Notes under the pieces: model-generated | Told to the model about the DNA's origin: nothing | The model's database searches: none | The model's input: the letters and a program-made list of their open reading frames with translations, nothing else | Assembly (NCBI RefSeq): GCF_038502225.1 | Contig: NC_091374.1 | Span: forward strand, 10,237,201-10,301,200 | Reading direction: 5' to 3' | Source: Cherax quadricarinatus | Taxonomy: Eukaryota > Arthropoda > Malacostraca > Decapoda > Parastacidae | DNA length: 64,000 bases | Shown here: one piece after another, positions 51,430 to 61,966 of the stretch | How the letters are laid out: every line of letters starts with the position of its first letter | How positions within the stretch are numbered: position 1 is the stretch's first letter | Translations under genes and position numbers: made by a program

Positions 51430-51990
51430 GAGACTTTCCTACCCCTGAAGTCCCTTAAACATTATTCCCTTGAGCAGATGCGAGAAAGATGCAACATAAT
51501 TAACACGTGGAAAATTCTCGAGTTATTACTTCCAAGTCTGCTCACAGAAATATTCACTAAGAAAGCAAGTGTCTCGGCAGGCCATACAAAATATCTCCAC
51601 TGACAAACTGGTTATCAATGAGTACGCTAAGAGAATTCAATAAATGTAAAGTGACCAAGAGTTTTCAACGTTCCCATTCATAAGGAAAATTACCAAAAGA
51701 CCCCTAGTCATGTTAGTGTGACAATTTACGGTTTATGGCATTTTACTGAGAAGACCTTGTTCACCAATACTATGTCTTATTAATATACATGTTGGTGTAT
51801 TATACCATTTTCAGATACCTGTTTGTCTTCAAGAAATAACCGGATACGTTCCTTTAGTTCCTGGTCAGCCTAGCCCTGCTGTGTTAATTGCATGCGGCTA
51901 GAACAACCAATCTGCTTGATCAAACCATCAACTAGGAGGTCTGGTCTAGGATCGGGAGGTAGGGGCAGGGACCTCCCACAGCCTTCAGGC
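51430..51990 (+). pseudogene. LINE family A relic, two segments
   Basis: Frame at 51457-51560 reads YSLEQMRERCNIINTWKILELLLPSLLTEI, matching YSLERRRERDIVIYTWKILEGLVPNMHTAI at 60797-60880. About 300 bp later, catgcggctagaacaaccaatctgcttgatcaaaccatcaactagg...ggtctggtctagg (51890-51950) is the degenerate RAASSNSLVDQ..REAWSW end. The intervening part is unreadable. Confidence 0.7.
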
Positions 51991-52251
51991 AACCTTCTGT
52001 CACAAACACACAGGTCTAACAAACTAGCATAGTAGCTGCACCAGACAAATAGACGAAGGTTATGGTAATCAGGTAATATTGTGCAAAATTTTCTAAGCTG
52101 CATATGGTCTTCCAGGTTACTACTGGTAAGGTACGATAACCAGCATACACTCTTGCCACTTGTATATATATACAGCATCGCAATACAGGTTTTATTTATC
52201 GAGGAGCGCTCAACTCGTTGGGGCCATGCAGTGCCTTAGAGAACAGAAGTA

Positions 52252-52414
52252 AACCATACCACGGGCGGGGATAGAACCCGCGATCAGAGTCAACACTCCA
52301 GACCGTCGCGTTAGCGTCGCGATGGTCTGGAGTTTTGAGACACACTAATCGCGAGTTCTATCCCCGCCCGTGGTATGGTTTGTTTGCAATCGTGTCATTA
52401 CGATTTCGTGAGTC
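52252..52414 (+). mobile_element. Palindromic tRNA-derived retroposon, copy 3 (centre deleted)
   Basis: Left arm 52252-52315 starts AACCATACC. The right arm, from about 52316, ends GGTATGGTT and is followed by the tail GCAATCGTGTCATTACGATTTCGTGAGTC. The innermost part of both arms, including box A, is missing, so this copy could not be transcribed from its own promoter. The flanking duplication is AGAACAGAAGTA (52240-52251) and AGAATAGAAGTA (52415-52426), 11 of 12 matching. Confidence 0.87.
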
Positions 52415-52426
52415 AGAATAGAAGTA

Positions 52427-54714
52427 TATCAGATTCGACAGAAAGACAGGAAGGGTAGCGGGCATACCAAGTAAAAACAAATTCGTATTACAATGCGAGA
52501 GCAACAAAATGTGTATTTTCCATCAAATATCAAAGCTAATTACAAGTAGTACAAGGTTAAATGCGATTATAATAAAGCGTGGGGGGGGGGGGGAAGAACA
52601 AGCTGACGGAACCAGACTGGTTTGACTGGCGACCCGGTAATGTCAAACCAGAAATCCAGACAACTGTTACACTGGCTGCCATAATTATCATCCATGACAA
52701 ATGCAAAACTAGATGGTTTAATACCCAGGTATCATGTTGCAGATCAGCTGCCTAAATGTGCAGCTATTATGCCAGGATTAGCTTCCTTAATGCCAAGTAA
52801 ACATGCCAGGCTCGCTGCCTTAATGTCATAACATGTCCACGCAAATTTTGAGTTTATGTTTTACACATGGATTTCAGCAAATTGATAAAATTAATGGTTT
52901 AGTAAATTCCCATATTTAATTTAAGTTTGGAAAAGTTAGACTGTCGTCTTTTAATAAAAAATAGCTTATGCCAATATATAAAATAAGAAGTGCAAATTTT
53001 TAAAACAAACAGAAAACGGGGGATTCACTGAACACTAAAATTCAGTCCAGTTATTAAATGATGCACTTTTTACGGCTTGAATGATGACTAAGGCTGGTGA
53101 ACAGATACCCATCCAATTATCTTACCAACAATGAAATACTAAGAGGATAATGGACTGAATATCCACCTACCTCGTTTAGAATAACCAGGACGACCACTAA
53201 CGATCAGCAGGAATCACCAGGAAGGATCCGACGCTATGAACTCTAAGGGTCGCTCACAGACAGCGCTCTTGACCTAAATCCTGGCACCAAGGTCGCCTTA
53301 CTTCTGCTCAGACATTCTCTCCAGCCCCCACCCAAACAAACATCAACCAGTGAAAGGGCTTGTGGAGGCGTGCGGGCAAGCGAACTGACTGAGGCTTCCG
53401 TGGGCAAGTGAGAGAAAGACCAACATACACAATAGTAACTACTATTCGCCAGATAAACTTAAGGAATATTAAATTGCTATTTAGTCTTTTAACACACTTT
53501 CATATTTCTAGACATTTGTGTATATATGTACACTTGCCCTACCGTCCACCAACTTGGACATACAGGCGGTAGAATTTATTTGCTTGAAGGCAAATAACCA
53601 ATGTTATATACTATATTGCGGTTGTACCTAGGAGCAGGCAGATGCATCAGGTGGCACGAGTTGCCGTTTGGCCAGCAGCAGCAAGCACACGACCTTGGCT
53701 GGTGTCTCCAGTGTCAGGTTAAGGCCACACCCGGACACAACCTCAGGCTTACCTCCTCTCTTCTCGCCTGGCTGTTCCTCGCTCCTCCATTATCTTGCTG
53801 AGAGCTAAATCTTCTTTCACCTTACCCTAGTTCTAACTAATAACTCGTATCCAATGTCCAGCACAATGAATTACAACTTTATTTGCAAGTGTTAATACCT
53901 ACTGTATAAAATTGTTTCATATGGCGAGGGAAGCAAATGACGTCACTCCTATTCTGGTGTGTTTTCCCCACATACATCCACTACTTTATAATGCTATTGC
54001 CCCATTTTCTTACCTTTTACCGTCTCTTAAACGCCTCACCCTAAAATTTATTCTCCCTTATATATCATCATAACACGTTTTAGTTGGTATTGTAAGCACT
54101 AATCAATCACCCATTCATCTCCCTCCTCGTCGTCATCATCATCCACCACCTTGTCCAGCTCCTCCCCTGTCTTCAACCTCACGCGACCGAGGGAACTCCA
54201 AGCCTTAGCATAAATTCTCACGCCCCTAACACCTTGTCCAATCTGAATCATCTGCAATCTTCCTTGACGCCCCAACACCTGATTATATCTTCACTTTCTC
54301 TCTCACTCTCCGCCGTCTGTTGGTAAGTTTTCACTTCCCCCACGACGCTAACCACATCACCTCTCCCAGCACCCGAACTCTTAAATCTGTCTACTACTTC
54401 ACCTTCCCCTTACCTACGTCCTTCACTCCACCTTCCTACACTCCCTCTCACCCACCGCAGCAGTGATGGCTGACAGCCACCTCTACCATTACCTTCCTAC
54501 CCAACCACTTCACCTCCATCCAACAACCAGATCGGTAAATTCAGTTAGGTAGCGTCTCTCTCGCTATTAGCGGATGAAGGATTTATCCTCTAAACTTCCT
54601 TCCAATAAATGACTCGTACAGCTTATCATTTCTTATAAGAATTAAAAAAAACAATGAGACAATAAAGGAAGAAGGAATAAGAAAATGAAGAAATAATTAC
54701 ATTTAACTCTCCCA
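52427..54714. other. No recognised gene; C/T/A-rich G-poor stretch 53990-54490
   Basis: Position 53990-54490 is strongly pyrimidine-rich and G-poor (ccacctctaccattaccttcctaccc). A run of 14 G lies near 52581. No coding motif seen. Confidence 0.5.
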
Positions 54715-54850
54715 ATACACCTGGTCCGGTCCCAGACCAGGCTTCCGGGCTGTTGGCCTCATCAATCAGGTTGTTGATGCCACCGTAAGCAGTCTAACGT
54801 ATGCACTACAGCCCAGTTGATCAAAAACTTAAGAAATTCACTTTTGAAAA
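54715..54850 (-). pseudogene. LINE family A 3'-end fragment
   Basis: ccaggcttccgggctgttggcctcatcaatcaggttgttgatgccaccgtaagcagtctaacgtatgcactacagcccagttgatca is the reversed QPGC..YVGLRAASSNSLVDQALIHREAW block with substitutions. Confidence 0.8.
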
Positions 54851-54974
54851 CATATAATAATTTCAAGTTTGGCGCTCACACGCAGCCCTCTGGAGTGAGG
54901 TTTTCCTGGAGACCACCAGATAATCCTCACTGATAACGCACATTTACCAGCGATTTACCTGGTTTCGAAAGTTT

Positions 54975-55050
54975 TCTTACTCTCTACGCCCAGCTCCAGC
55001 CAGACCTCTGTTGACTGCTTGGTCCACCAGGTTGTTGTTATCGGAAGCAG
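54975..55050 (-). pseudogene. LINE family B fragment
   Basis: ttcttactctctacgcccagctccagccagacctctgttgactgcttggtccaccaggttgttgtt is a degenerate reversed family B terminus, 125 bp from the family A fragment. Confidence 0.55.
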
Positions 55051-55674
55051 AAAATACAAGAGTCATGTGCTTCACCGCTGTTCTTCATTGGGTCTACATT
55101 GCCTCCAGTTATTTTCGTGCGCAATTCTGGGACATGGTCTTGGGTATTTTCCAGGTATTGATTTTATGTCTCGTCTCCGTCCAGTGTTTTGAAGTTGTCC
55201 CTGTATTATATTCTTGGTGAAGAGCTAAACTTGTAGGGGTCATACAGTGTCTAGGAAATGACAAGCTCCAATTCCTTGGATCAAGATCGTTTTTAGCGTC
55301 AGGGTGGTGGTCCCAATAGTTTACAAGTCTGGTTTACCAATGTTATGACTCGTATCTCAGCAGTCTTGAAAGATGTGAGCACAGGTTTTAAGACTACAAT
55401 CATTATTGTGATATTTGTCTTTTTTTTTTTTTTTAACATTCTCAACGCACCTCATCATTAGCCAGGCATTGGCTAAATTAGCTGTGTTGAGAACTGGTCA
55501 ATAACAACAACACGGACTGGCTAATTGAGTCAGAAAACGCTAAATGGCCATCACATCACACTAACTGAATGCTGATTAGCTAAGGTAATTAGGTCGTCTA
55601 ATATTATTCACCGTACTTTCATTTGTTCCTTTTATCTGTAAAGATAAATTTATGTTACTTTCCGCATATTAGAA
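55051..55674. other. No recognised gene
   Basis: A T run is at 55421-55434. Nothing else recognised. Confidence 0.5.
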
Positions 55675-55800
55675 AAATAAGTCACAATACCGAGGTCGGA
55701 GTAATTTACAAATGTCACCACAATCACAATTTGAAAAAAGGAAAAAAAAAATGATAGGTTTCAGTCCGTCCTTGACGATCATCAAATCGTCTAGTTTTGT
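55675..55800. repeat. Dispersed repeat R3, copy 2
   Basis: agtcacaataccgaggtcggagtaatttac followed by aggtttcagtccgtccttgacgatcatcaaatcgtc parallels 35255-35400. Long A and T runs follow at 55850-55870. Confidence 0.5.
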
Positions 55801-56039
55801 ATTCTAATTTGTGTTAGTACGACAGCAATTGCAACTTTAAAAACATAGCGTAAAAAAAAATTTTTTTTTTTGTTAATGTACGATCTAAAATTTTCAGTCC
55901 TCGGCAGAGTTAACTTACGTTCTGGTATCTTGCGCAAACTATGACAGGAAAATATCCAGGTTTTTTTTTTGTGTGAATTTGTGCAAAGGTGCAAGTATGG
56001 TACGTTGCGGAACTGTAATTTCTTTATTCTACTAAAGAA

Positions 56040-56130
56040 TATTTTGTTTACTACGAGCCTGGCCCATGGCCGGGCTCAGAGTAAACAAACTCACGAAACT
56101 CTTCAAAGGTATATATCAAAAGTAAGTGCG
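56040..56130 (+). pseudogene. LINE family B extreme 3' end
   Basis: tacgagcctggcccatggccgggctcagag...cacgaaactcttcaaaggtatatatcaaaagtaag is a well-preserved family B terminus. Confidence 0.85.
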
Positions 56131-56764
56131 TATTACTTTAAAGAATGTACTCTGGGTACAAGGATGTGATTACTATAAAATACAAAATATAAAAAATGAG
56201 GCAGGTATGTCAACTTGAATCGCGTGTCAAAAATTTCATTCAACTTCTCAACAGCTGGCACGCGTGCCCAGGATACAACACGTATTATCCATTTAAACTG
56301 TAACAATGAGATTGTATGACTAAACTAGCTACCCTTGGATGCTTCCTACTTCTCCATGAGTCTGTAACAATGTCCATTAGTTTGTTGTAATAATTTAAAG
56401 TTTGTAACAGTACGTTTCACGCAATGGCAAGTGTGTGGTCATCTTTTGATTTTTATATTATGTGGAAATTCAACCATCACATTTTTTACAGGGTTACAAC
56501 AGTAAAGTGTCACAAAATGACCAAAAAAAAAAACGCCACTGAGCGAGTGATCATATAAACAAGACCAGCGTCAAAACTTTTCCCATTTCTCCTTAACAAA
56601 CTAAGCCGCCACCACCACCCAGCTCTCAAGTCGTGTTGACCTGGGTTGTGAAGCTCATGCCTTTTCCAAACAAAGGAATTTTAACTTCTACCGCCTCTCA
56701 GACTTGTGTTTTAACCTCCCTCTCTAGTTTTTGTCATCTCTTTGTTGGTTCCTTTACAAGAGTT
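56131..56764. other. No recognised gene
   Basis: AT-rich, no motif found. Confidence 0.5.
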
Positions 56765-56840
56765 TATCAGACTGTGCTAGTTCAGATACGCTGTGATGGC
56801 TATATGGAGTTCCTGGCCGCAAGCAACAATAACCTGCTTT
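56765..56840 (+). pseudogene. LINE family A/B fragment
   Basis: The frame reads QIRCDGYMEFLAASNNNLLYRI, recalling QPGCDAYVGLRAASSNSLVDQ. Only about 22 codons. Confidence 0.5.
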
Positions 56841-57059
56841 ATCGGATTGTCATTTGAAAATCCTAACCTCGACAAAATAAACTTCCTAATCACAGCTTCT
56901 TTCCCCTCCCCACCATGTCATCCTCCCTCTCTATCTTTCCTCTCCCTCCATCTATTCTCCTTCCATCGTTTTCAAGGCAAGAGTGGTTACCTGTCATTTC
57001 GTTTTAAAACCTTCCCTAGCATTACTTTAAACACATCTTCATTGTTATGAAACACAAAT

Positions 57060-57320
57060 TAGGAATATGGTGAAGTTAGAGTCAGCTGTGGGGTCAGCTT
57101 TTATTTCGTCACTTATTTCATTGCTGTTTTTATGCCGACATGTTACAGACTCGAGAGTAATTCGAGAAATATAAATGATCACAGTGATATTCATCAGGTT
57201 ACAGTCACATACATCTGCTGCCCGTCTTGTAGTAAAGCTGTCATCTCGCTGTCCACAAGTGGAAACAAGTGCGAAACCATGATAACACTGGCCTTGTAAA
57301 TAGTAAGATCATTCTCATAT
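57060..57320 (-). pseudogene. LINE family E 3' end
   Basis: The reverse complement reads gtggacagcgagatgacagctttactacaagacgggcagcag and then a stretch ending cgaattactctcgagtctgtaacatg, matching 20090-20225 (GQREASLYTTRRAES and the actcgagtctg block). The end lies near 57060. Confidence 0.75.
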
Positions 57321-57874
57321 TTCCGGCTACCACGTAGAAGGTAGCTGGATACGTGAACGCTTGTAGACTAGAGAGTGGTTTTTAGAAGATAGTTCTTTAT
57401 AGACGGACGCGGATGAAGGGAGCCCAGAGCCAAGATTCCAAGGGGGCTAGCAGGTGTAGCTATGAGAAACAGCCCGTAGACCAGCGACTCCCCTAGCAGG
57501 AGTTGTGGGAAACATACGAGGTAGGCACACTGTCTACATGTTTAAGGCTCTGCAGAAATGATGGATCTTTCTAAGTCGGGTCCAGGAGAGGTGTCTCCGC
57601 GCACCCCTTTTTTTTTTTTTTGTCCCGAAGTCGTAGATGAGACGGACAGGTTAAACAAGAAAATGAGGCATACTCAGATGAGCGCACACTTGTGCCTCGT
57701 AGAGACTTTTGTAGCTTCTGCTTACGAACATGTAGGAGATGCACACAGTGCTTCTAGCTTCTTGGTTGCCTTGCTTGCATGATTTATCATGTGATTCTTC
57801 AGACACTGTGGAGTCTTATGTCGCTCCTAGGATATCCACATCGCTGGGCAAACTCGCTCTTTCTTTCTTTTATT
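57321..57874. other. No recognised gene
   Basis: A 14-bp T run lies near 57607. No motif in the short frames. Confidence 0.5.
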
Positions 57875-57899
57875 CACACACACACACACACACACACAC
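57875..57899. repeat. (CA)n microsatellite
   Basis: About 12 CA units. Confidence 0.95.
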
Positions 57900-58005
57900 T
57901 CCATCACTAGCTTCCTTTCGCTCTCCTGTAAATGTCTCAAACGGAAAGAAAAGAGCTCTGAGGAAGATGAAGTGGCACCGACCAGTCACCAGAGAAACTC
58001 TTGTG

Positions 58006-58275
58006 AGTGAGAGAGAGGGGGGAGAGGGAGAGAGAGAGGGAGAAAGGGAGAGAGGGAGGGAGAAAGGGAGAGAGAGGGAGGGAGAAAGGGAGAGAGAGAG
58101 AGAGGGGGGGGAGAGAGAGAGAGAGAGGAGGGAGGGAGAGAGAGGGGGGGGGGGGGAGAGGGGGAAGAAGGGGGTAGGGGGAGAGGGGGGCGAGGGAGAG
58201 AGAGAGAGAGAGAGAGAGAAAGAGGGGGAGAGGGGGGAGGGGGGTAGGCGGGTAGGGGGCGAGGGGAGAGAGAGA

Positions 58276-58368
<93 letters not shown>

Positions 58369-58371
58369 GGG
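58006..58371. repeat. Complex GA/G-rich purine microsatellite
   Basis: About 365 bp of mixed GA, GGGAGA, GGGAAAGGGA and G runs, ending in about 75 bp of pure GA. The plus strand is almost all purine. Reading frames on both strands through it (ER-rich, LS-rich) are artefacts. Confidence 0.98.
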
Positions 58372-58967
58372 GGGTTCGATAGTGAGGTCACTGAGGAGTT
58401 GCAGGTAAGCCTTCCCATGTCTTCGTTCAGGTGAGAACCCTGGTAGTGGTAGACTTCACTGAACCAGCAGCAGCATCATCACCACCACCACCGACGTCAC
58501 CGCATTCAGCGTCATGCAGATTACAACGATAGCCCAAATTGAAAGTCCTTTGTGCAAGCACGCGCTCCCACCCTCCCCTCCGTCCAGGGAAGGGTCATTC
58601 ATTACTTCACCTTACGCCATTCACCTCTCTCTCCTAAACCCTTAACTGGTCGTCTCATTGTCTCTCCCACTTCACAATCTTCATCATACGTATCCAACAT
58701 CTTCATCATAAAGCTTTCTCGCTGAAACCTCCCGCACGTCCTCTTCGTCCACTTCACGCGGCGTCTAACTCAAGTACCACCAATTATTCACTGAATACTC
58801 AAGACAACCATTATAAACGAAGTATAATCCAAACAACTGTGCACTGTTTATGAGCTTCATAAAGACATATGATAACACACCTAAGTACTTTTATTAGGCA
58901 ATGATTAATTTTTAGCCATAAATACAATATTTATGAATCTATTTACGTCATAAATGAAAAATAAGTT
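58372..58967. other. No recognised gene
   Basis: Pyrimidine-biased 58560-58760, then AT-rich. Nothing recognised. Confidence 0.5.
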
Positions 58968-59480
58968 GAAAGTTAAGACACATGTGCAACATCTGGTTAT
59001 CTTTATTGTAGACGTTTCGCCATCCAGTGGCTTTATCAATACAGATTCTTGAATATAATAAGAAATCAGAAGAACTATATGCAAAAGATGAGGTAATCAG
59101 TCCCTCAGCCTTGGAGGTGGTATTAGAGCACCGAGGTTGTAGAGATTCTTAAGTACAGGCAAGGAGACTGGCGCTTATATAGGCGTCAGTGAAAGGGACG
59201 TGTAGCAGACGAGGGCATAGTCACTGGTAGGCGGGATTCCCCAGTGGAAGTAGGTCCTACCCAATATAAGCGCCAGTCTCCTTGCCTGTGCTTCAGAATC
59301 TCTACAACCTCGGTGCTCTAAACACCACCTCCAAGGCTGAGGGACTGATTACCTCATCTTTTGCATATAGTTCTTCTGATTTCTTATTATATCCAAGAAT
59401 CTGTATTGATAAAGCCACTGGATGGCGAAACGTCTACAATAAAGATAACCAGATGTTGCACAAGTGTCTTAACTTTCATC
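58968..59480. mobile_element. Foldback element FB, copy 3 (largest, best preserved)
   Basis: Arms of about 213 bp (58968-59180 and 59263-59480) are roughly 95-97% complementary by eye, around an 80-bp centre. Outer ends tgaaagttaagacac and gtgtcttaactttca. Each arm contains a tttcgccatccagtggctttatcaatac block and a cagtccctcagcc block, shared with copies at 21616 and 38062. There is no transposase. The right arm stays open in one frame because of composition only. Sequence outside the arms shows no clear target duplication. Confidence 0.9.
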
Positions 59481-59830
59481 TTGTCGTATTGTATACCTGT
59501 CTTGCACGAAAAATAATTTACATATATCACTCACTGACACAATCAAACAGTAGTGCCATTAAATACAATATATTTAGGGAACATGGAGTACAGTATAAAG
59601 AAAAAGCAACATGATTATTACATCATAAATAAAAGTCTGCAAAAAAATTGTTTGAGAGAGAGTTTAGGGAGGCTCCGGCACTCAACACCTTAGAGGAAGA
59701 AGAATGGTTTTGAATCTTAATTCTTGATAAAGGATTTTACCAGATAATAAAACATGTTGAGAATAAGAAGGTATCATGCTGGAAGTGGTCTGATGATACC
59801 TGAGAGTTGTGGGTGAAGGTCACGTTATGT
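59481..59830. other. No recognised gene
   Basis: AT-rich linker between two inverted-repeat elements. Confidence 0.5.
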
Positions 59831-59932
59831 ACTGATCAAAACGTTTATTAAGGAAAATTTTCTCCAGAAGTGGCTTCTTCTGTCCATTGCAACTTGTGGC
59901 GAAAAATTTTCTTAGCAAACGTCTTGATCACT
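59831..59932. mobile_element. Miniature foldback element
   Basis: About 40-bp imperfect arms: tgatcaaaacgtttattaaggaaaattttctcc and the complement of ggcgaaaaattttcttagcaaacgtcttgatca, separated by about 25 bp (gtggcttcttctgtcc...). The centre wording matches the FB arm motif (gtggcttcttcagtcc), so it looks like a collapsed FB relative. Confidence 0.7.
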
Positions 59933-60059
59933 GCATTTGTCGTTTACCTACGTTTTTCTTGTTATATTGAAACACTGATGATAATGATTACAGAAACGCT
60001 CACACAAAGATGGATATCTTGAGACAAAACTGAAAAATCTCGTTAATGACATGATATTG

Positions 60060-61250
60060 TTTGTTGACCCACCACAAAAGGCAAAGTAGGCAGATGGATC
60101 TTCAACTTTCTAACCAATCGCACACAAAGAGTAGTGGTAAACAGAGTTAAATCAGATGCTGCCATAGTGAAGAGCTCTGTCCCACAAGGCACAGTACTCG
60201 CACCTATCCTGTTCCTTATTCTCATATCAGACATAGACAGAGATGTAAACCACAGCGCTGTATCATCTTTTGCAGACGATACTAGGATCTGTATGAGTGT
60301 CATTCATTGAGGACACTGTTAACCTCCAAGAAGATATAAACCAAGTTTTCCAATGGGCAACAGAGAACAATATGATGTGCAATGAAGACAAATTCCAACT
60401 ACTCCGTTATGGAAAACTGGAGGAAATAATAACTAGAACTGAGTAGACTACAAACTCCAATCACACAATAGAGAGGAAAAGTAATGTGAGAGACCTGGGA
60501 GTGGTAATGTCAAAGGATCTCACCTTCAAGGATAACAACAATGCCACTATCACATCTGCTAGGAAACTGATAGGATGGATAATGAGAACATTCAAGACAA
60601 GAGATGCTAAGCCAATGATGATCCTTTTTAAATCACTTATTCTTTCTAGGCTGGAATACTGCTGTACATTAACATCCCCATTCAAGGCAGGTGAAATTGC
60701 AGAGCTAGAGAATGTACAGAGAACCTTTACTGCACGTATAAGTTCCATCAAACACCTTAACTACTGGGAGCGCCTGGAAGCACTTGACTTGTATTCACTA
60801 GAGCGCAGGCGAGAGAGAGATATCGTAATCTACACCTGGAAGATTCTGGAGGGACTGGTCCCTAATATGCACACAGCAATCACTCCATACGAAAGCAAAA
60901 GACTTGGCAGGCGATGCAACATACCCCCAGTGAAAAGTAGGGGCGTCACTGGTACACTAAGAGAAAACACAATAAGTGTCCGGGGCCCAAGACTGTTCAA
61001 CAGCCTCCCACCAGCAATAAGGGGCATTACGGGAAGACCCCTTGTTGTCTTCAAGAGGGAGCTGGACAGATACCTAAAGACGGTGCCGGATCAGCCGGGC
61101 TGTGATGCGTACGTTGGATTACGTGCGGCCAGCAGTAACAGCCTCGTTGATCAGGCCCTGATCCACCGGGAGGCCTGGTCGTGGACCGGGCCGCGGGGAC
61201 GTTGATCCCCGGAATGCCCTCCAGGTAGACTCCAGGTAGGTAGACCACAA
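60060..61250 (+). pseudogene. LINE family A, 5'-truncated, RT palm to 3' end
   Basis: The RT frame begins near 60085 with VGRWIFNFLTNRTQRVVVN. Then SSVPQGTVLAPILFLILISDIDRD (about 60173) and the catalytic FADDT at 60269-60283 follow. A frameshift near 60296 moves the frame to EDTVNLQEDINQVFQWATENNM. A TAG at 60444-60446 interrupts it. A clean 239-codon frame 60486-61205 follows, with NVRDLGVVMSKDLTF, RLEYCCTLTSPFKAGEIAELENVQRTF, LNYWERLEALDLYSLERRRERD, WKILEGLVPNM, VRGPRLFNSLPPAIRG and QPGCDAYVGLRAASSNSLVDQ. The 3' end carries CTCCAGGTA-type short repeats (61221-61240). Such proteins copy their own RNA at nicked targets. This copy is dead but recent. The tail style recalls CR1/L2-type elements; that is inference. 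Confidence 0.92.
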
Positions 61251-61382
61251 ATATTACCACCAAAATACAAATGTTCCGGAAATCTAATCTTCAACGGGCG
61301 TAGTTGTGTTTAACAGCCCTGATACCCAGACTAACACTGAAGATAACAAGCGCGCGCGTGTGCGTGTAGATATAGACAGATA

Positions 61383-61512
61383 TGAGAGCGAGAGAGAGCG
61401 AAAGAGAGAGAGCCAGCGAGCGAGAGAGAGCCAGCGAGCGAGAGCGAGCTAGAAAGAGAGCTAGAGAGCTAGAGAGCTAGAGAGCGAGAGCGAGAGAGAG
61501 AGAGAGAGAGAG
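61383..61512. repeat. GAGAGCGA/GAGCTA microsatellite
   Basis: Compound repeat of GA with AGCGAG and AGCTAG variants; (CG)n and (GT)n bits precede it at 61350-61368. Confidence 0.95.
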
Positions 61513-61760
61513 GTGGAGTCCAAGGAGACATTCATCAGGAGACTAAACAAGTAGGTGAATGGGGAGGTGCAAGGACACTACACCCGACCTTTGTTTAAGC
61601 GCCCACCAGAGACACTGTCAAGCCCCACTCCCATGCTTACACACCGAGAACGGTATATACACAGAGGTGCACAGTATATACCCCTTCCATATACAGTTTA
61701 CTTAAACTTTAATTTTAGTTATTACTGCTTAACAATTCACAAACAGGCCTTCTTTTAACA

Positions 61761-61921
61761 AACATTATCTCTCAGTCCACAGTAAGATTCGAACTTGCAC
61801 ACACACTATCAAGGTACACAGTACATTAGCCACTCAGCCAGATCTGGCTGAATCACGAAAGTACTGTGTACTTGATACAAAGTGTGCAGGTTCGAATCCT
61901 GCTGTGGACAGAGATAATGTT
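61761..61921. mobile_element. Head-to-head inverted dimer of a second tRNA-like sequence
   Basis: The right arm (plus) reads TGGCTGAATCACG (box A-like), then GGTTCGAATCCTGC (perfect box B), CTGTGGAC and AGAGATAATGTT. The left arm is its complement: read from the minus strand it is TGGCTGAGTGGCTAATG (a good box A of tRNA-Ser/Leu style), then AGTTCGAATCTTAC, CTGTGGAC and AGAGATAATGTT. The dyad is the perfect palindrome CAGCCAGATCTGGCTG at 61835-61850, with no spacer. Arms differ at several positions. No convincing target duplication was found. It lies between the two family A LINEs. Confidence 0.82.
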
Positions 61922-61966
61922 TATTCAGTTATTAAAGAACAGAATGTTAACGTAGAGGAACACATC

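Noticed and set aside
57739..58434. 231-codon Glu/Arg-rich frame and its opposite Ser/Leu-rich frame
   Set aside because: Both derive from a GA-rich microsatellite.
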